Assembly (NCBI GenBank): GCA_041392785.1
Contig: JAWKLK010000002.1
Span: forward strand, 186,001-250,000
DNA from: OLB9 sp041392785
GTDB taxonomy: Bacteria; Bacteroidota; Bacteroidia; Chitinophagales; Saprospiraceae
Reading direction: 5' to 3'
DNA length: 64,000 nt
This document shows positions 37,317 through 46,788 of this stretch, piece after piece; positions within the stretch are counted from its first letter, which is position 1, and the number at the start of each line of letters is the position of its first letter. The notes under the pieces were generated by a model. The model ran no database searches and had not been told where the DNA came from. It saw nothing but the letters and a program-made list of their open reading frames with translations. A program made the position numbers and the translations under genes.

Positions 37317-37931
37317 ATGGGTCTTTCAGAAAGGAAGGAAAGAGAGAAGTTAGAATTGAGACAACTTATCTTAGACGCCGCGAGGAAAATAATGCTGGAC
37401 AATGGGCAAGATGGTATGTCTATACGCAAGATAGCAGATGCCATAGAATACAGTCCTGCAACCATCTATTTGTATTTTGCTGATAAAGATGCCATCCTGC
37501 ACGAACTCATGCAAATGGGTTTTGGGGTTATGGGCAAATACATGACTGAAGCATACCAAATTTCGGATCCTGTAGACCGCATTCACGCTGTTGGAAAAGC
37601 GTATATTCAGTTTGGTTTAGAAAATAAAGATTGGTATGAACTGATGTTTAACTCTGATAAACCGATGAAGCACATTGAGAAATGTAGTGAGGATTGGGAT
37701 CAGGGCTCGGCATTATTTGGATTTTTGACCAAAACTTGCAAAGAAGCAATAGATATGTATCAGATTCAAAATGTAGATGAAAATTTCTTGGCTCTACATC
37801 TTTGGAGCAGTGTTCATGGTCTGGTCAATCTTGCATTGACAGAAAGACTCGATATTGTGCAAAAAGGCAATAATGAGGAATTGATCAGTCAAACGCTTGA
37901 TGTCATCATTCCATCTATTTTTAGAAAATAA
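37317..37931 (+). CDS. TetR/AcrR-family transcriptional regulator
   Basis: 204 residues; the N-terminal helix-turn-helix spans about residues 10-60 (LRQLILDAARKIMLDNG ... SIRKIADAIEYSPATIYLYFADKDAIL), followed by a ligand-binding helical domain. The ATG at 37317 fits both the domain start and the promoter at 37283. First gene of an operon with a TolC-like channel (12 bp downstream), a periplasmic adaptor and an RND pump. It therefore probably represses its own operon and releases it on binding a pump substrate. Confidence 0.92.
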   Translation: MGLSERKEREKLELRQLILDAARKIMLDNGQDGMSIRKIADAIEYSPATIYLYFADKDAILHELMQMGFGVMGKYMTEAYQISDPVDRIHAVGKAYIQFGLENKDWYELMFNSDKPMKHIEKCSEDWDQGSALFGFLTKTCKEAIDMYQIQNVDENFLALHLWSSVHGLVNLALTERLDIVQKGNNEELISQTLDVIIPSIFRK

Positions 37932-37943
37932 AATAATTTTTCA

Positions 37944-39305
37944 ATGTCCAAAAGCAGTGTTTATATGAAATACATGCATCAAGTACGATTATTTCTTATT
38001 ATCATCAGCACGGTAGGATTACCTTTGATAGTGACTGGCCAAGAATTTGATGACTTAATACAGACAGCTTGGAAAAACAGCCATGAACTAAGATCAAAAA
38101 ACTTTCAGTTAGAAAGTGCTTCTCAGGCACTCTTGGAAGCCAAAGCTCTGTACGGCCCTGATGTCAAATTTGGTATACAATACACATTGGCGAAAGGAGG
38201 TAGAACTATTGCAGTGCCTGTAGGAGATTTAATGAACCCCGTTTACACCACACTCAATCAAATTACACAATCCAATGCTTTCCCGCAGATAGAAAATGTA
38301 GAAGAGCAGTTTTTTCCAAACAACTTTTATGATGCTCGTATTAGAATAACCCAACCCATTTATTATCCTGATTTAGCGATAAATAAAAAATTCAAATCAG
38401 AACTTATACATCAGAAAGAATTGGAAATCAAAGCATACAAAAGGCTCATCAGTAAACAAGTCATGCAAGCATACATTCAATATTCCTCTTCACTTCATGC
38501 CATCGATATTCTGCGTTCTGCAGATACATTAATTACTGAAGCAAAAAGATCCACACAGAGTATGATCAGAAACGGTGTTGCATTACCTACTGCTTTAGCA
38601 AGACTGGAAAATCAAAGTGCTGAGCTATCATCACAAATAACTGAGGCGATAGCCAATAAGAATAGTGCGGAAAAATATCTTAAATTTTTACTTGGATTGA
38701 AAGAAGAAGATGTTATACCAAGGGTGGAAGGATCAACTGATATGCCTCCTGCTACGCTAGAATCAGAACACCAAAGAGAGGAATTAGAGCAATTAAATCA
38801 GGCGGTAACCTTGCAAAACTTATCTATTAAAAAGGAGGATAATTTTTACCTACCTCGCATCGGCGCCCAATTTGATGCAGGCAGTCAAGATTACAGTTTT
38901 GGCTGGCAACCGTACGTATTATTGGGATTAAATTTGGAAATGAATATCTATGACAGTAAAAAGCATCAATATCGTAAACAAGCAGCAAAATCTGAGATCG
39001 CTTCTCTACAATCCATGTATGAACACATAGAAAGCCAATTTACTTTGCAACGCGATATCGCTACTGAAAATCTTAATTCAGCCATCATTCAAGCAAATGC
39101 GTTCGATAGCAGAATAAAGGCTACAAGAAAAATATATGATGAAGTTTTTATAAAATATAAAAATGGAACTGCCAATTATGTTGAACTCATCGATGCTCAA
39201 AACCAAAATACGCACATTCAAATCCAACAATTATTAGCAAAAAATAATGCTTGGATCAAATGGTCAGAATTCATTTATATTTCAGCATTGTATCCAATTC
39301 AATAA
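37944..39305 (+). CDS. TolC-family outer-membrane efflux protein
   Basis: 453 residues, signal peptide ending near LPLIVTGQ, and the two long coiled-coil repeats of the TolC/OEP fold (e.g. LEEVRSK-like QTAWKNSHELRSKNFQLESASQALLEAKA and KYKNGTANYVELIDAQNQ, the latter a family hallmark). Forms the outer-membrane tunnel of the RND pump encoded next. Alternative in-frame ATGs at 37965 and 37974 would shorten the region before the signal peptide. Confidence 0.9.
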   Translation: MSKSSVYMKYMHQVRLFLIIISTVGLPLIVTGQEFDDLIQTAWKNSHELRSKNFQLESASQALLEAKALYGPDVKFGIQYTLAKGGRTIAVPVGDLMNPVYTTLNQITQSNAFPQIENVEEQFFPNNFYDARIRITQPIYYPDLAINKKFKSELIHQKELEIKAYKRLISKQVMQAYIQYSSSLHAIDILRSADTLITEAKRSTQSMIRNGVALPTALARLENQSAELSSQITEAIANKNSAEKYLKFLLGLKEEDVIPRVEGSTDMPPATLESEHQREELEQLNQAVTLQNLSIKKEDNFYLPRIGAQFDAGSQDYSFGWQPYVLLGLNLEMNIYDSKKHQYRKQAAKSEIASLQSMYEHIESQFTLQRDIATENLNSAIIQANAFDSRIKATRKIYDEVFIKYKNGTANYVELIDAQNQNTHIQIQQLLAKNNAWIKWSEFIYISALYPIQ

Positions 39306-39325
39306 ATTTAAAAGATATTAATATC

Positions 39326-40378
39326 ATGAAAGTACTTCCTATTGTTTTTATATCTACCATCATTTTTTGTATGGTATCACTGGGTTTAATTGGATGCAAG
39401 TCAAAAAAAGAAGTTGAAAATCCAAATAACAATCCAGCTTTGACGGTAGTTAAAATTCACCCCATTGATTCAGTAAATGAAGCGAATATTATTCAGGTAC
39501 TAGGCTTAGTGATGAGTGATGCAGAAGCACGTCCATCATTCAAAACTGGTGGTATTATACGTAAAACATATTTTAAAGAAGGTGATTATGTTTCCAAAGG
39601 TCAGTTACTAGCTACCTTAGAAATGGACGAAATAGAAGCACAAGTACATCAAGCAGAGGAAGGGTTAGCAAAAGCATTGAGAGATAAAAATAGGGTTACA
39701 TCTCTCTATCAAGATAGTGTGGCTACATTAGAACAACTTCAAAATGTCAATACGGCTTTTGAAATGGCGAAGCGCACGGCGGAGATCGCTAATTTCAATA
39801 AGAAATATTCAGTAGTCAGGTCACCTATTTCTGGAAAAATAGTGAAGCAAATCATGTTCAGTGGAGAAGTGACAGGTCCCGGAAATCCTATTTTTGCGAT
39901 CATCGGTGTGGGTAAAAGTGATTGGAAGATCAACGCAGGACTTACCGATAGAGATTGGGCTAGAGTCCAACAAAATGACAAAGTCAAAATCAGTTTAGAT
40001 GCTTATCCAGGACAAATTTTTGAAGGACTGGTGACAGAGAAAACTTCAGTAGGGGGTAATGCAAGCGGGACTTTTGATGTACAAATAACTTTTACAAGTC
40101 AACCTAAAAATCTAGCAGCAGGATTAGTGACAAATCTAAATATTTCAACTTCCAACCACGAAAGACAAATTGTCATCCCCATAGAAGCACTCATCAAATC
40201 CAATGGAAGAGATGCAGATGTTTTCACTGCTGTAAATGGCAAAGCAAAATTACTCCATATCAAGATTGCCAAACTTTTGGGAGACAAGGTTGCGGTTGCA
40301 TCTGGATTAGAAGGTGCATCCAATGTAGTAACTATCGGCGCAATATATTTGGAAGACGGTGATAGTATCAGTTATTAA
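39326..40378 (+). CDS. RND efflux periplasmic adaptor (membrane-fusion lipoprotein)
   Basis: 350 residues beginning with a lipoprotein signal (LGLIGCKS, lipid Cys at 24). It has a lipoyl-like hairpin (KTGGIIRKTYFKEGDYVSKGQLLATLEMDEIEAQ), a helical hairpin, KYSVVRSPISGKIVKQIMFSGE, and a beta-barrel domain. It links the RND pump to the TolC channel. The ATG at 39326 was chosen because it begins the signal peptide; it lies 20 bp after the TolC gene stop. Confidence 0.93.
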   Translation: MKVLPIVFISTIIFCMVSLGLIGCKSKKEVENPNNNPALTVVKIHPIDSVNEANIIQVLGLVMSDAEARPSFKTGGIIRKTYFKEGDYVSKGQLLATLEMDEIEAQVHQAEEGLAKALRDKNRVTSLYQDSVATLEQLQNVNTAFEMAKRTAEIANFNKKYSVVRSPISGKIVKQIMFSGEVTGPGNPIFAIIGVGKSDWKINAGLTDRDWARVQQNDKVKISLDAYPGQIFEGLVTEKTSVGGNASGTFDVQITFTSQPKNLAAGLVTNLNISTSNHERQIVIPIEALIKSNGRDADVFTAVNGKAKLLHIKIAKLLGDKVAVASGLEGASNVVTIGAIYLEDGDSISY

Positions 40379-40425
40379 TTTTATTTCAAATATTCCAACA
40401 TCTACATCAAAATAATATTGCAAAC

Positions 40426-43400
40426 ATGGGATTTAATAAATTTTTTGTAAAAAATTGGCAGTTCACCATGGTTATTTTTATAGCTGTTATGGTGTTGGGT
40501 ATCAATGCATTGTTGAATATGCCTAGAGGTGAAGATCCGCCATTTGGAGCGCCCATATTCTCTATTGTAGTTGTTTATCCAGGGACTAATCCTGCAGACA
40601 TGGAAAAACTGATTGCTGATCCAATCGAGGAAGAATTATACCAGCTTTCAGATGTTAAAAAAATCAATACTACAATCAATGATGGGCTAATCGTCATGCT
40701 TGCTGAATTCAATTTCGGAGTGGATACTGAGGCTAAAAATAATGATGTCATTCGTGAGATTAATAAAATCCGTCCCAATCTCCCTGAAGGAATTGTACTT
40801 TTGGACATAAAAAAGGCGGCGTCAAGCGACGTGGTCATACTGCAATCTGCCTTGGTTTCAGATACTGCTTCTATGGATCTGATGAAACACCTTGCTGAGA
40901 ATTTGGAAAAAGATATAGAGCGAATCAAGGATATCAAGTGGGTGGATATCCAGGCTGCACCTGAGAAAGAAATCCATATAGATCTAGATTTGGACAAAAT
41001 GGCTAGTATGAAACTGGGGCTTGATCAGGTACTAGGTCTCATGCAGGCAAATAATATCAACATCCCAGGTGGTGATATCGATTTAGGAAGGAAAAAATAC
41101 AATGTAAAAACTGGTTCGGAATTTCTAAGTGTGGAAGACATAAGCCAGACCATTGTTCAGGTCACTCCTCAAGGACAGACAGCTACACTAGGACAAATAG
41201 CAGATGTATATTATTCACATGAAGAATACGATCACATTGCGCGACATAATAATCATAGGGCCATTTGGATCAATACTGCCATGAAGGACAAAAGGAATAT
41301 CATTCACGTCAGAAAACAACTGGAAGATGTGCTAATAAATTTCAAAGATAAACTGCCTCAGGGAATAAGTCTAGAGATTGCCTTTGACCAAGAAAAAGGT
41401 GTAAAACATCGTTTGGCAGGGTTGGGTAGAGACTTTGCCATTGCTATATTGTTGGTTTTGTTGACCTTATTACCATTAGGTACCAGAGCCTCATTGGTAG
41501 TGATGATTTCTATACCACTTTCACTAAGTATCGGACTTTTTATGCTGGATTTATTGGGTTATACACTCAATCAACTTAGCATCGTCGGTATGGTTGTGGC
41601 ATTGGGTTTACTAGTTGATGACAGTATCGTGGTTGTGGAAAATATAGAACGATATATGAGGAAGGGCATTTCTGCCAAAGAAGCTGCTGTCTCAGCCACC
41701 CATCATATCATGGTAGCGATCTTAGGATGTACAGCAACACTTTTACTTGCCTTCTTGCCATTAGCAAACCTTCCTGAAGGATCAGGAGATTTTATCAGGT
41801 CATTACCTATGGCTGTAATGTTGACAGTATTGGCTTCACTTTTTGTTTCCATTACCATCATACCATTTTTATCATCCATTATGTTAAAGCCTCACAATAA
41901 TGTAAAGAATGGTGATGGCAATTTGTTCTACACAGGATTCAAAAAATACATTAATAATCCTTATCAAAAGCTATTAGGTTGGTGCATGGATCACAAGCTT
42001 GTTTCACTATTAGCAGCTGCTATGATTTTCGGAGCATCACTTTCTTTAGTACCTGTGCTTGGCTTCAGTTTATTTCCACAGTCAGAAAAACCAATTTTAA
42101 TTGTAGATATTGAAACTGAACCCGGATCCAATCTAACCCATACAGATAGAGTAGTCCGTAAAATTGAACAGCAATTACTTTCATTTCCTGAAATTGACCA
42201 CATCAGCAGCAATGCTGGAAAAGGCAATCCAAGAATTTATTATAATGAATTTCAAAAAGAAAATTCTCCAAATTTTGGTCAAATAGTAGTCTACCTCCAT
42301 GAAAAAACTAAGGTTCCTGAGATCACCAAAGTAGCAGAAAAAGCCAGAATGGCACTTGCTAACATACCAGGTGTGATGGTGGAAGTGAAGAGATTTCAAC
42401 AAGGACCTCCTATCACTGCTCCTGTAGAAATGCGTATCATAGGCAATAATCTAGACACACTGGAGACTTTGGGAGCCAAAGTAGAAAAACTTATCAAAGC
42501 ATCACCTGGGACTATGTACGTGCGCAACGATCTGAAATATGTCAAATCAGACTTGGTTGTAGAAGTAGACAAAGCTAAAGCAGGATTGTACGGCATCAAT
42601 AGTGCAGAGATAGCTAAAACGGTAAGACTAGCCATAACAGGACTGGATATTGGAGAAATCAGCAATTCAGAAGGAGATGAATTTAAGATGAAAGTATCCA
42701 TGTCTCAAAATACCGAAAATGCCCTAGAAATATTTGATAAGGTGTTTATTACTTCAGCTAGCGGATCATTGGTGCCACTCAAAAATATCGCTAACATCAA
42801 CTTGAGACCATCAGCATCGATCATTCGTCATTTCAATAAAGAAAGATATGCGTTAGTCAGTTCCTTTGCCAAAGATGGTGTCAACATCTCTCAGCTCACG
42901 GATGATATACTTTCAGATATAAAAGATCAAATCACAATGCCAGAAGGATACAGGGTCATCGCAGCTGGTGAACGTGAATCACAACAAGAGTCTTTCGGTG
43001 GATTGGGTACCATTATTATTTTGACCGTATTTGGTTTATTGGCGATTTTAATACTTGAATTCAGAACTTTCAAGTCTACTATCATAGTTTTGAGTGTAAT
43101 CCCTATGGGCATCATTGGAGCACTGATCGCTTTGTTTGTGGCTGGTGAGTCTTTATCATTTGTTGCTACTGTAGGCATTATCGCTTTAATGGGTATTGAG
43201 ATTAAAAACTCCATTTTGATGGTAGATTATACAAATGGATTGCGAGAGCAGGGCATGGGTCTTTTTGAGGCTGTCATGGATGGAGCAGAGACAAGGTTCT
43301 TGCCAATATTGCTCACCTCATTGACAGCGATAGGCGGGCTTACGCCATTAGTTCTTGAAAATTCACCCTTGATTAGTCCATTGGCAATCGTCCTAATTGG

Positions 43401-43482
43401 CGGATTGATAAGTAGTACGTTACTGAGTCGATTAGTGACACCAGTATTGTATTATTTGATTCCTCCACAAGTAGGAAGGTAG
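40426..43482 (+). CDS. RND efflux pump, inner-membrane permease (HAE1/AcrB type)
   Basis: 1018 residues with the duplicated AcrB plan: 12 membrane helices and two large periplasmic loops. Landmarks are GEDPPFGAPIFSIVVVYPGTNPADMEKLIADPIEEEL near the N-terminus and LGLLVDDSIVVVENIERYM in helix 4, which carries the proton-relay aspartates. The second half has ESLSFVATVGIIALMGIEIKNSILMVDY. Proton-driven export of drugs, detergents or metabolites; the substrate is unknown. Last gene of the TetR-controlled operon. Confidence 0.95.
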   Translation: MGFNKFFVKNWQFTMVIFIAVMVLGINALLNMPRGEDPPFGAPIFSIVVVYPGTNPADMEKLIADPIEEELYQLSDVKKINTTINDGLIVMLAEFNFGVDTEAKNNDVIREINKIRPNLPEGIVLLDIKKAASSDVVILQSALVSDTASMDLMKHLAENLEKDIERIKDIKWVDIQAAPEKEIHIDLDLDKMASMKLGLDQVLGLMQANNINIPGGDIDLGRKKYNVKTGSEFLSVEDISQTIVQVTPQGQTATLGQIADVYYSHEEYDHIARHNNHRAIWINTAMKDKRNIIHVRKQLEDVLINFKDKLPQGISLEIAFDQEKGVKHRLAGLGRDFAIAILLVLLTLLPLGTRASLVVMISIPLSLSIGLFMLDLLGYTLNQLSIVGMVVALGLLVDDSIVVVENIERYMRKGISAKEAAVSATHHIMVAILGCTATLLLAFLPLANLPEGSGDFIRSLPMAVMLTVLASLFVSITIIPFLSSIMLKPHNNVKNGDGNLFYTGFKKYINNPYQKLLGWCMDHKLVSLLAAAMIFGASLSLVPVLGFSLFPQSEKPILIVDIETEPGSNLTHTDRVVRKIEQQLLSFPEIDHISSNAGKGNPRIYYNEFQKENSPNFGQIVVYLHEKTKVPEITKVAEKARMALANIPGVMVEVKRFQQGPPITAPVEMRIIGNNLDTLETLGAKVEKLIKASPGTMYVRNDLKYVKSDLVVEVDKAKAGLYGINSAEIAKTVRLAITGLDIGEISNSEGDEFKMKVSMSQNTENALEIFDKVFITSASGSLVPLKNIANINLRPSASIIRHFNKERYALVSSFAKDGVNISQLTDDILSDIKDQITMPEGYRVIAAGERESQQESFGGLGTIIILTVFGLLAILILEFRTFKSTIIVLSVIPMGIIGALIALFVAGESLSFVATVGIIALMGIEIKNSILMVDYTNGLREQGMGLFEAVMDGAETRFLPILLTSLTAIGGLTPLVLENSPLISPLAIVLIGGLISSTLLSRLVTPVLYYLIPPQVGR

Positions 43483-43622
43483 AACTAATAGTTCACGCTT
43501 TGTATGGTGTATATACTTTTATAAAAATTATAGAATTATATATGGTCTATGTATGGTTATGATACAATGATACCTTGAAAAGCTATGGTAGAGAAATCCT
43601 TAATTTCATTGAATTTTTAACA

Positions 43623-43636
43623 TGCAATATATTGCA
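43623..43636. promoter_or_regulatory. 14-bp perfect palindrome upstream of the type I secretion operon
   Basis: TGCAATATATTGCA, about 95 bp before the ABC gene and inside the 249-bp gap after the RND gene. It could be an operator; no cognate regulator is evident. Confidence 0.3.
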
Positions 43637-43731
43637 ATAAGGAAACAGCGAAAAGATTTTGTTTAAAGGGTAAACATTTACAAAGCAAATCACTTTTTTT
43701 GATAAATAATAAGGTTATACGAACCTAAATT

Positions 43732-45396
43732 TTGAAAAGTTGTTTTCCCAGTAAAATATTGTTAAAAGTGGATAAACCCATCAACAGATTTTGGCATCTA
43801 TTAGAAAATTATAGAAAAGAAATAAGACAGATATATCTATTTGGTGTATTGATTGGTGTTATTAATTTGACCCTTCCATTGGGAATACAGGCCATTATAA
43901 ATTTTCTACAAGCGGGTACTCTTTCATCCACTTGGGTACTTTTGGTTATATTTGTTTTAGTAGGAATCCTGATAGGAGGCATATTACAAATCATGCAGCT
44001 TAGAGTGGTAGAAAACAGTCAGCAAAATCTCTTTGCTAGAAGTGCATTTGAATTTGCAGTCAGATTACCTCGTATAAGTTATATAGAGTTTGATAGGATG
44101 CATGCACCAGAGGTGACCAATCGGTTTTTTGACACCTTAGAAATCCAAAAAGGTGTACCAAAAATAATAATCGATTTTTCAGGGGCGATTTTTCAAATTG
44201 TTTTTGGCTTGATCATTCTCACCATTTATAGCCCATACTTCATTTTATTGGGTGTGGCTTTGATCTTTGTGATTTGGTTGACGGTCAAATTTTTAGGATC
44301 GAAAGGGTTGGAAGCTAGCTTACTGCAAAGTAAATATAAATATAAACTTGTGTATTGGTTGGAAGAAATTGCTAGGAATGTTCGAATTTTTAAGCTGTAC
44401 GACCCTCTGCAATTTCATATAAGAAAAACAGATAATTTGGTGTTGCATTATATTGAATCTCGAGAATCCTATTTTAAAGTTTTATTAGATCAGTTTAAAT
44501 TATTTCTTGGATTCAAAATTTTTGTAGCCGCAGGATTTTTATTGCTGGGAGGTTTATTGGTCTTCAATCAACAGATGAATATTGGTCAGTTTGTTGCTGC
44601 GGAGATAATTATCATCCTTATCCTCAACTCTATTGAAAAATTACTTTCTACATTAGATTCCATTTATGATGTTTTGACAGCGCTTGAAAAAATAGGCTTC
44701 GTTGCTGACCTCGCTTTAGATCAAAAAGGTGGTAATATGCAGTTTCAGTCTGAAAAAGGGATGCACATTCTTGCTAAAGACATTACTTTTGGTTTTCCTC
44801 ATGAAAAATTCAATGTTTTTAATGATGTTTCTTTTGAAATTCTGCCCAATGAGAAAGTTGTACTAAAAGGAAGGTCAGGCAGTGGGAAGTCAGTGTTGCT
44901 AAATCTATTATCAGGTATTTACACTGTTGAAGAAGGCGAAATATACATAGACAATGTCCCTATACACAACTACAATCAGCCAAGACTGCAAGGATCGATA
45001 GGATTAAATTTTCCAATAAATCAAATATTTGAAGGTTCGCTCAAGGAAAACATTATTGTAGGCAGGCAATATGATGAAAGCACTTTGATGGAAGTCTTGA
45101 ATATTCTAAATCTTTCTGATTACATCATCCATCTGCCACATGGTTTAGATTACCATGTAGAAAGTGGAGGCCGTAGTTTGCCAAGAAGTGTCATTCAAAA
45201 AATCCAATTGGCAAGGGTAATATTAACAAGGCCCACCTTGGTGCTTCTAGAAGAACCCCTTCACTTTGTTGATGAAGATGATAAGCGTAGAATCATTGAA
45301 TATTTGACTCATAGAGATAGGAATTGGACATTAATTGTAGTGTCTGATTATGAACATTGGTTAAAATCTTGTACAAGGGTTTTAGAATTGAATTAA
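43732..45396 (+). CDS. ABC transporter, fused permease/ATPase of a type I secretion system (atypical motifs)
   Basis: 554 residues: six-helix permease domain (about 30-310) then a nucleotide-binding domain. Walker A is intact (GRSGSGKS, 380-387). The signature loop normally LSGGQ reads LPRSV (483-487), and Walker B ends LLEE (E507 in place of the usual Asp, catalytic Glu E508 kept). No C39 peptidase domain is present, so it is not a double-Gly leader protease. The only start is TTG at 43732, because a stop lies two codons upstream and no ATG follows until well into the permease. First gene of an operon with an HlyD adaptor and a TolC channel. Confidence 0.85.
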   Translation: MKSCFPSKILLKVDKPINRFWHLLENYRKEIRQIYLFGVLIGVINLTLPLGIQAIINFLQAGTLSSTWVLLVIFVLVGILIGGILQIMQLRVVENSQQNLFARSAFEFAVRLPRISYIEFDRMHAPEVTNRFFDTLEIQKGVPKIIIDFSGAIFQIVFGLIILTIYSPYFILLGVALIFVIWLTVKFLGSKGLEASLLQSKYKYKLVYWLEEIARNVRIFKLYDPLQFHIRKTDNLVLHYIESRESYFKVLLDQFKLFLGFKIFVAAGFLLLGGLLVFNQQMNIGQFVAAEIIIILILNSIEKLLSTLDSIYDVLTALEKIGFVADLALDQKGGNMQFQSEKGMHILAKDITFGFPHEKFNVFNDVSFEILPNEKVVLKGRSGSGKSVLLNLLSGIYTVEEGEIYIDNVPIHNYNQPRLQGSIGLNFPINQIFEGSLKENIIVGRQYDESTLMEVLNILNLSDYIIHLPHGLDYHVESGGRSLPRSVIQKIQLARVILTRPTLVLLEEPLHFVDEDDKRRIIEYLTHRDRNWTLIVVSDYEHWLKSCTRVLELN

Positions 45397-45411
45397 CACA
45401 AAGTAAAACAA

Positions 45412-46788
45412 ATGCTGAATATCTCTCATAATAAAATGCCTAATGTTATTGAGCTTAAAGAAATGGCTTCTTATAAGGCAATAAAAAATAAAGGATACAC
45501 CGCAATTACTAGAGTGTTTTTTTTAGGTTTATTGCTTTTGGTTCTTGTAGGTTTGTTTTTACCTTGGACCCAAAATATAAATAGTAAGGGATACGTCACA
45601 ACGCGATCGCCAGAACAAAGACCTCAATCAATCCAATCTGTCATAGGAGGAAGAATTCAAGATTGGTATGTCAAAGAAGGGGATTTTGTACAACAAGGTG
45701 ATACAATAGTGTACATTACAGAAGTAAAGTCAGAATATTTTGATCCTGAACTGTTGGATCGGACAAAGGAACAGTTGGATGCTAAATCTCAAAGCACGCA
45801 AGCTTATAGTGCTAAAATTGACGCTTTAGAAGATCAATACAACGCATTAAAGGCAGGATTAGGATATAAAAAGGATCAAATTAACAATAAAATTCGTCAA
45901 TCCAAGAATAAAATAACTATTGATAGTATTGATCTGATCGCTTTTGAAAAAAACATACAAATATCACAAAATCAAGTAAATAGGACAAAAGAATTGTATG
46001 AGAAGGGGTTGAAATCATTATCAGATCTTCAAGAAAAAGAATATAAATTACAACTAGAAACTGCAAAAGTCATTAGTCAAAAAAACAAACTTCTCAATCA
46101 AATAAAAGAACTAGAAAATTTGCACATAGAATTGCTGGCAATCGATAAAGAGTATGCGGATAAACTAGCTAAGTCCACATCAGATAGACAGACAGCACTT
46201 TCGGATAAAATGGAAAACATCACTACTGTATCCAAACTTGAAAATCAATTTAGCAATTATTCTGCCCGTCAGAAATTTTACTACATTACTGCCCCACAAT
46301 CAGGCTATGTTACTAAAGCAGTGAAGAAAGGAATAGGGGAGACACTTAAAGAAGGAGATGCAGTAGTCACGATCATGCCAAAAGATTATGATCTAGCTAT
46401 AGAAGTGTATGTAGAACCGATGGATATACCATTATTGAATTTGGGTAAAGAAGCAAATATTCGCTTTGACGGATGGCCTGCTATCGTAATAAGTGGTTGG
46501 CCCCAACAATCTACAGGTATTTTTAAAGGTACAGTTGCTGCTATTGACAGATATATAAGCGATAATGGAAAATATAGAGTTTTCATTACACCTGATGAAA
46601 AAACTAAGCCTTGGCCTAACCTCCTTAGTATAGGAACAGGCGCAAAAGCATTTATTCTTCTGAAAAAAGTCCCAATATGGTACGAAGTGTGGAGACAGTT
46701 AAATGGTTTCCCACCTGATTTTTATGATGAAGAGAATATGTTTGAACAGGAAGTTAAGAGAAAAGCCCCAATAAAATCAGTTAAGTAA
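45412..46788 (+). CDS. HlyD-family adaptor of a type I secretion system
   Basis: 458 residues: short cytoplasmic start, one membrane helix (VFFLGLLLLVLVGLFLPW), a lipoyl half-motif (GGRIQDWYVKEGDFVQQGDTIVYI), a long coiled coil (about 120-290) and the second lipoyl half with QSGYVTKAVKKGIGETLKEGD. It bridges the ABC transporter and the TolC channel in the periplasm. It lies 15 bp after the ABC gene and its TAA is directly followed by the ATG of the TolC gene. Confidence 0.93.
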   Translation: MLNISHNKMPNVIELKEMASYKAIKNKGYTAITRVFFLGLLLLVLVGLFLPWTQNINSKGYVTTRSPEQRPQSIQSVIGGRIQDWYVKEGDFVQQGDTIVYITEVKSEYFDPELLDRTKEQLDAKSQSTQAYSAKIDALEDQYNALKAGLGYKKDQINNKIRQSKNKITIDSIDLIAFEKNIQISQNQVNRTKELYEKGLKSLSDLQEKEYKLQLETAKVISQKNKLLNQIKELENLHIELLAIDKEYADKLAKSTSDRQTALSDKMENITTVSKLENQFSNYSARQKFYYITAPQSGYVTKAVKKGIGETLKEGDAVVTIMPKDYDLAIEVYVEPMDIPLLNLGKEANIRFDGWPAIVISGWPQQSTGIFKGTVAAIDRYISDNGKYRVFITPDEKTKPWPNLLSIGTGAKAFILLKKVPIWYEVWRQLNGFPPDFYDEENMFEQEVKRKAPIKSVK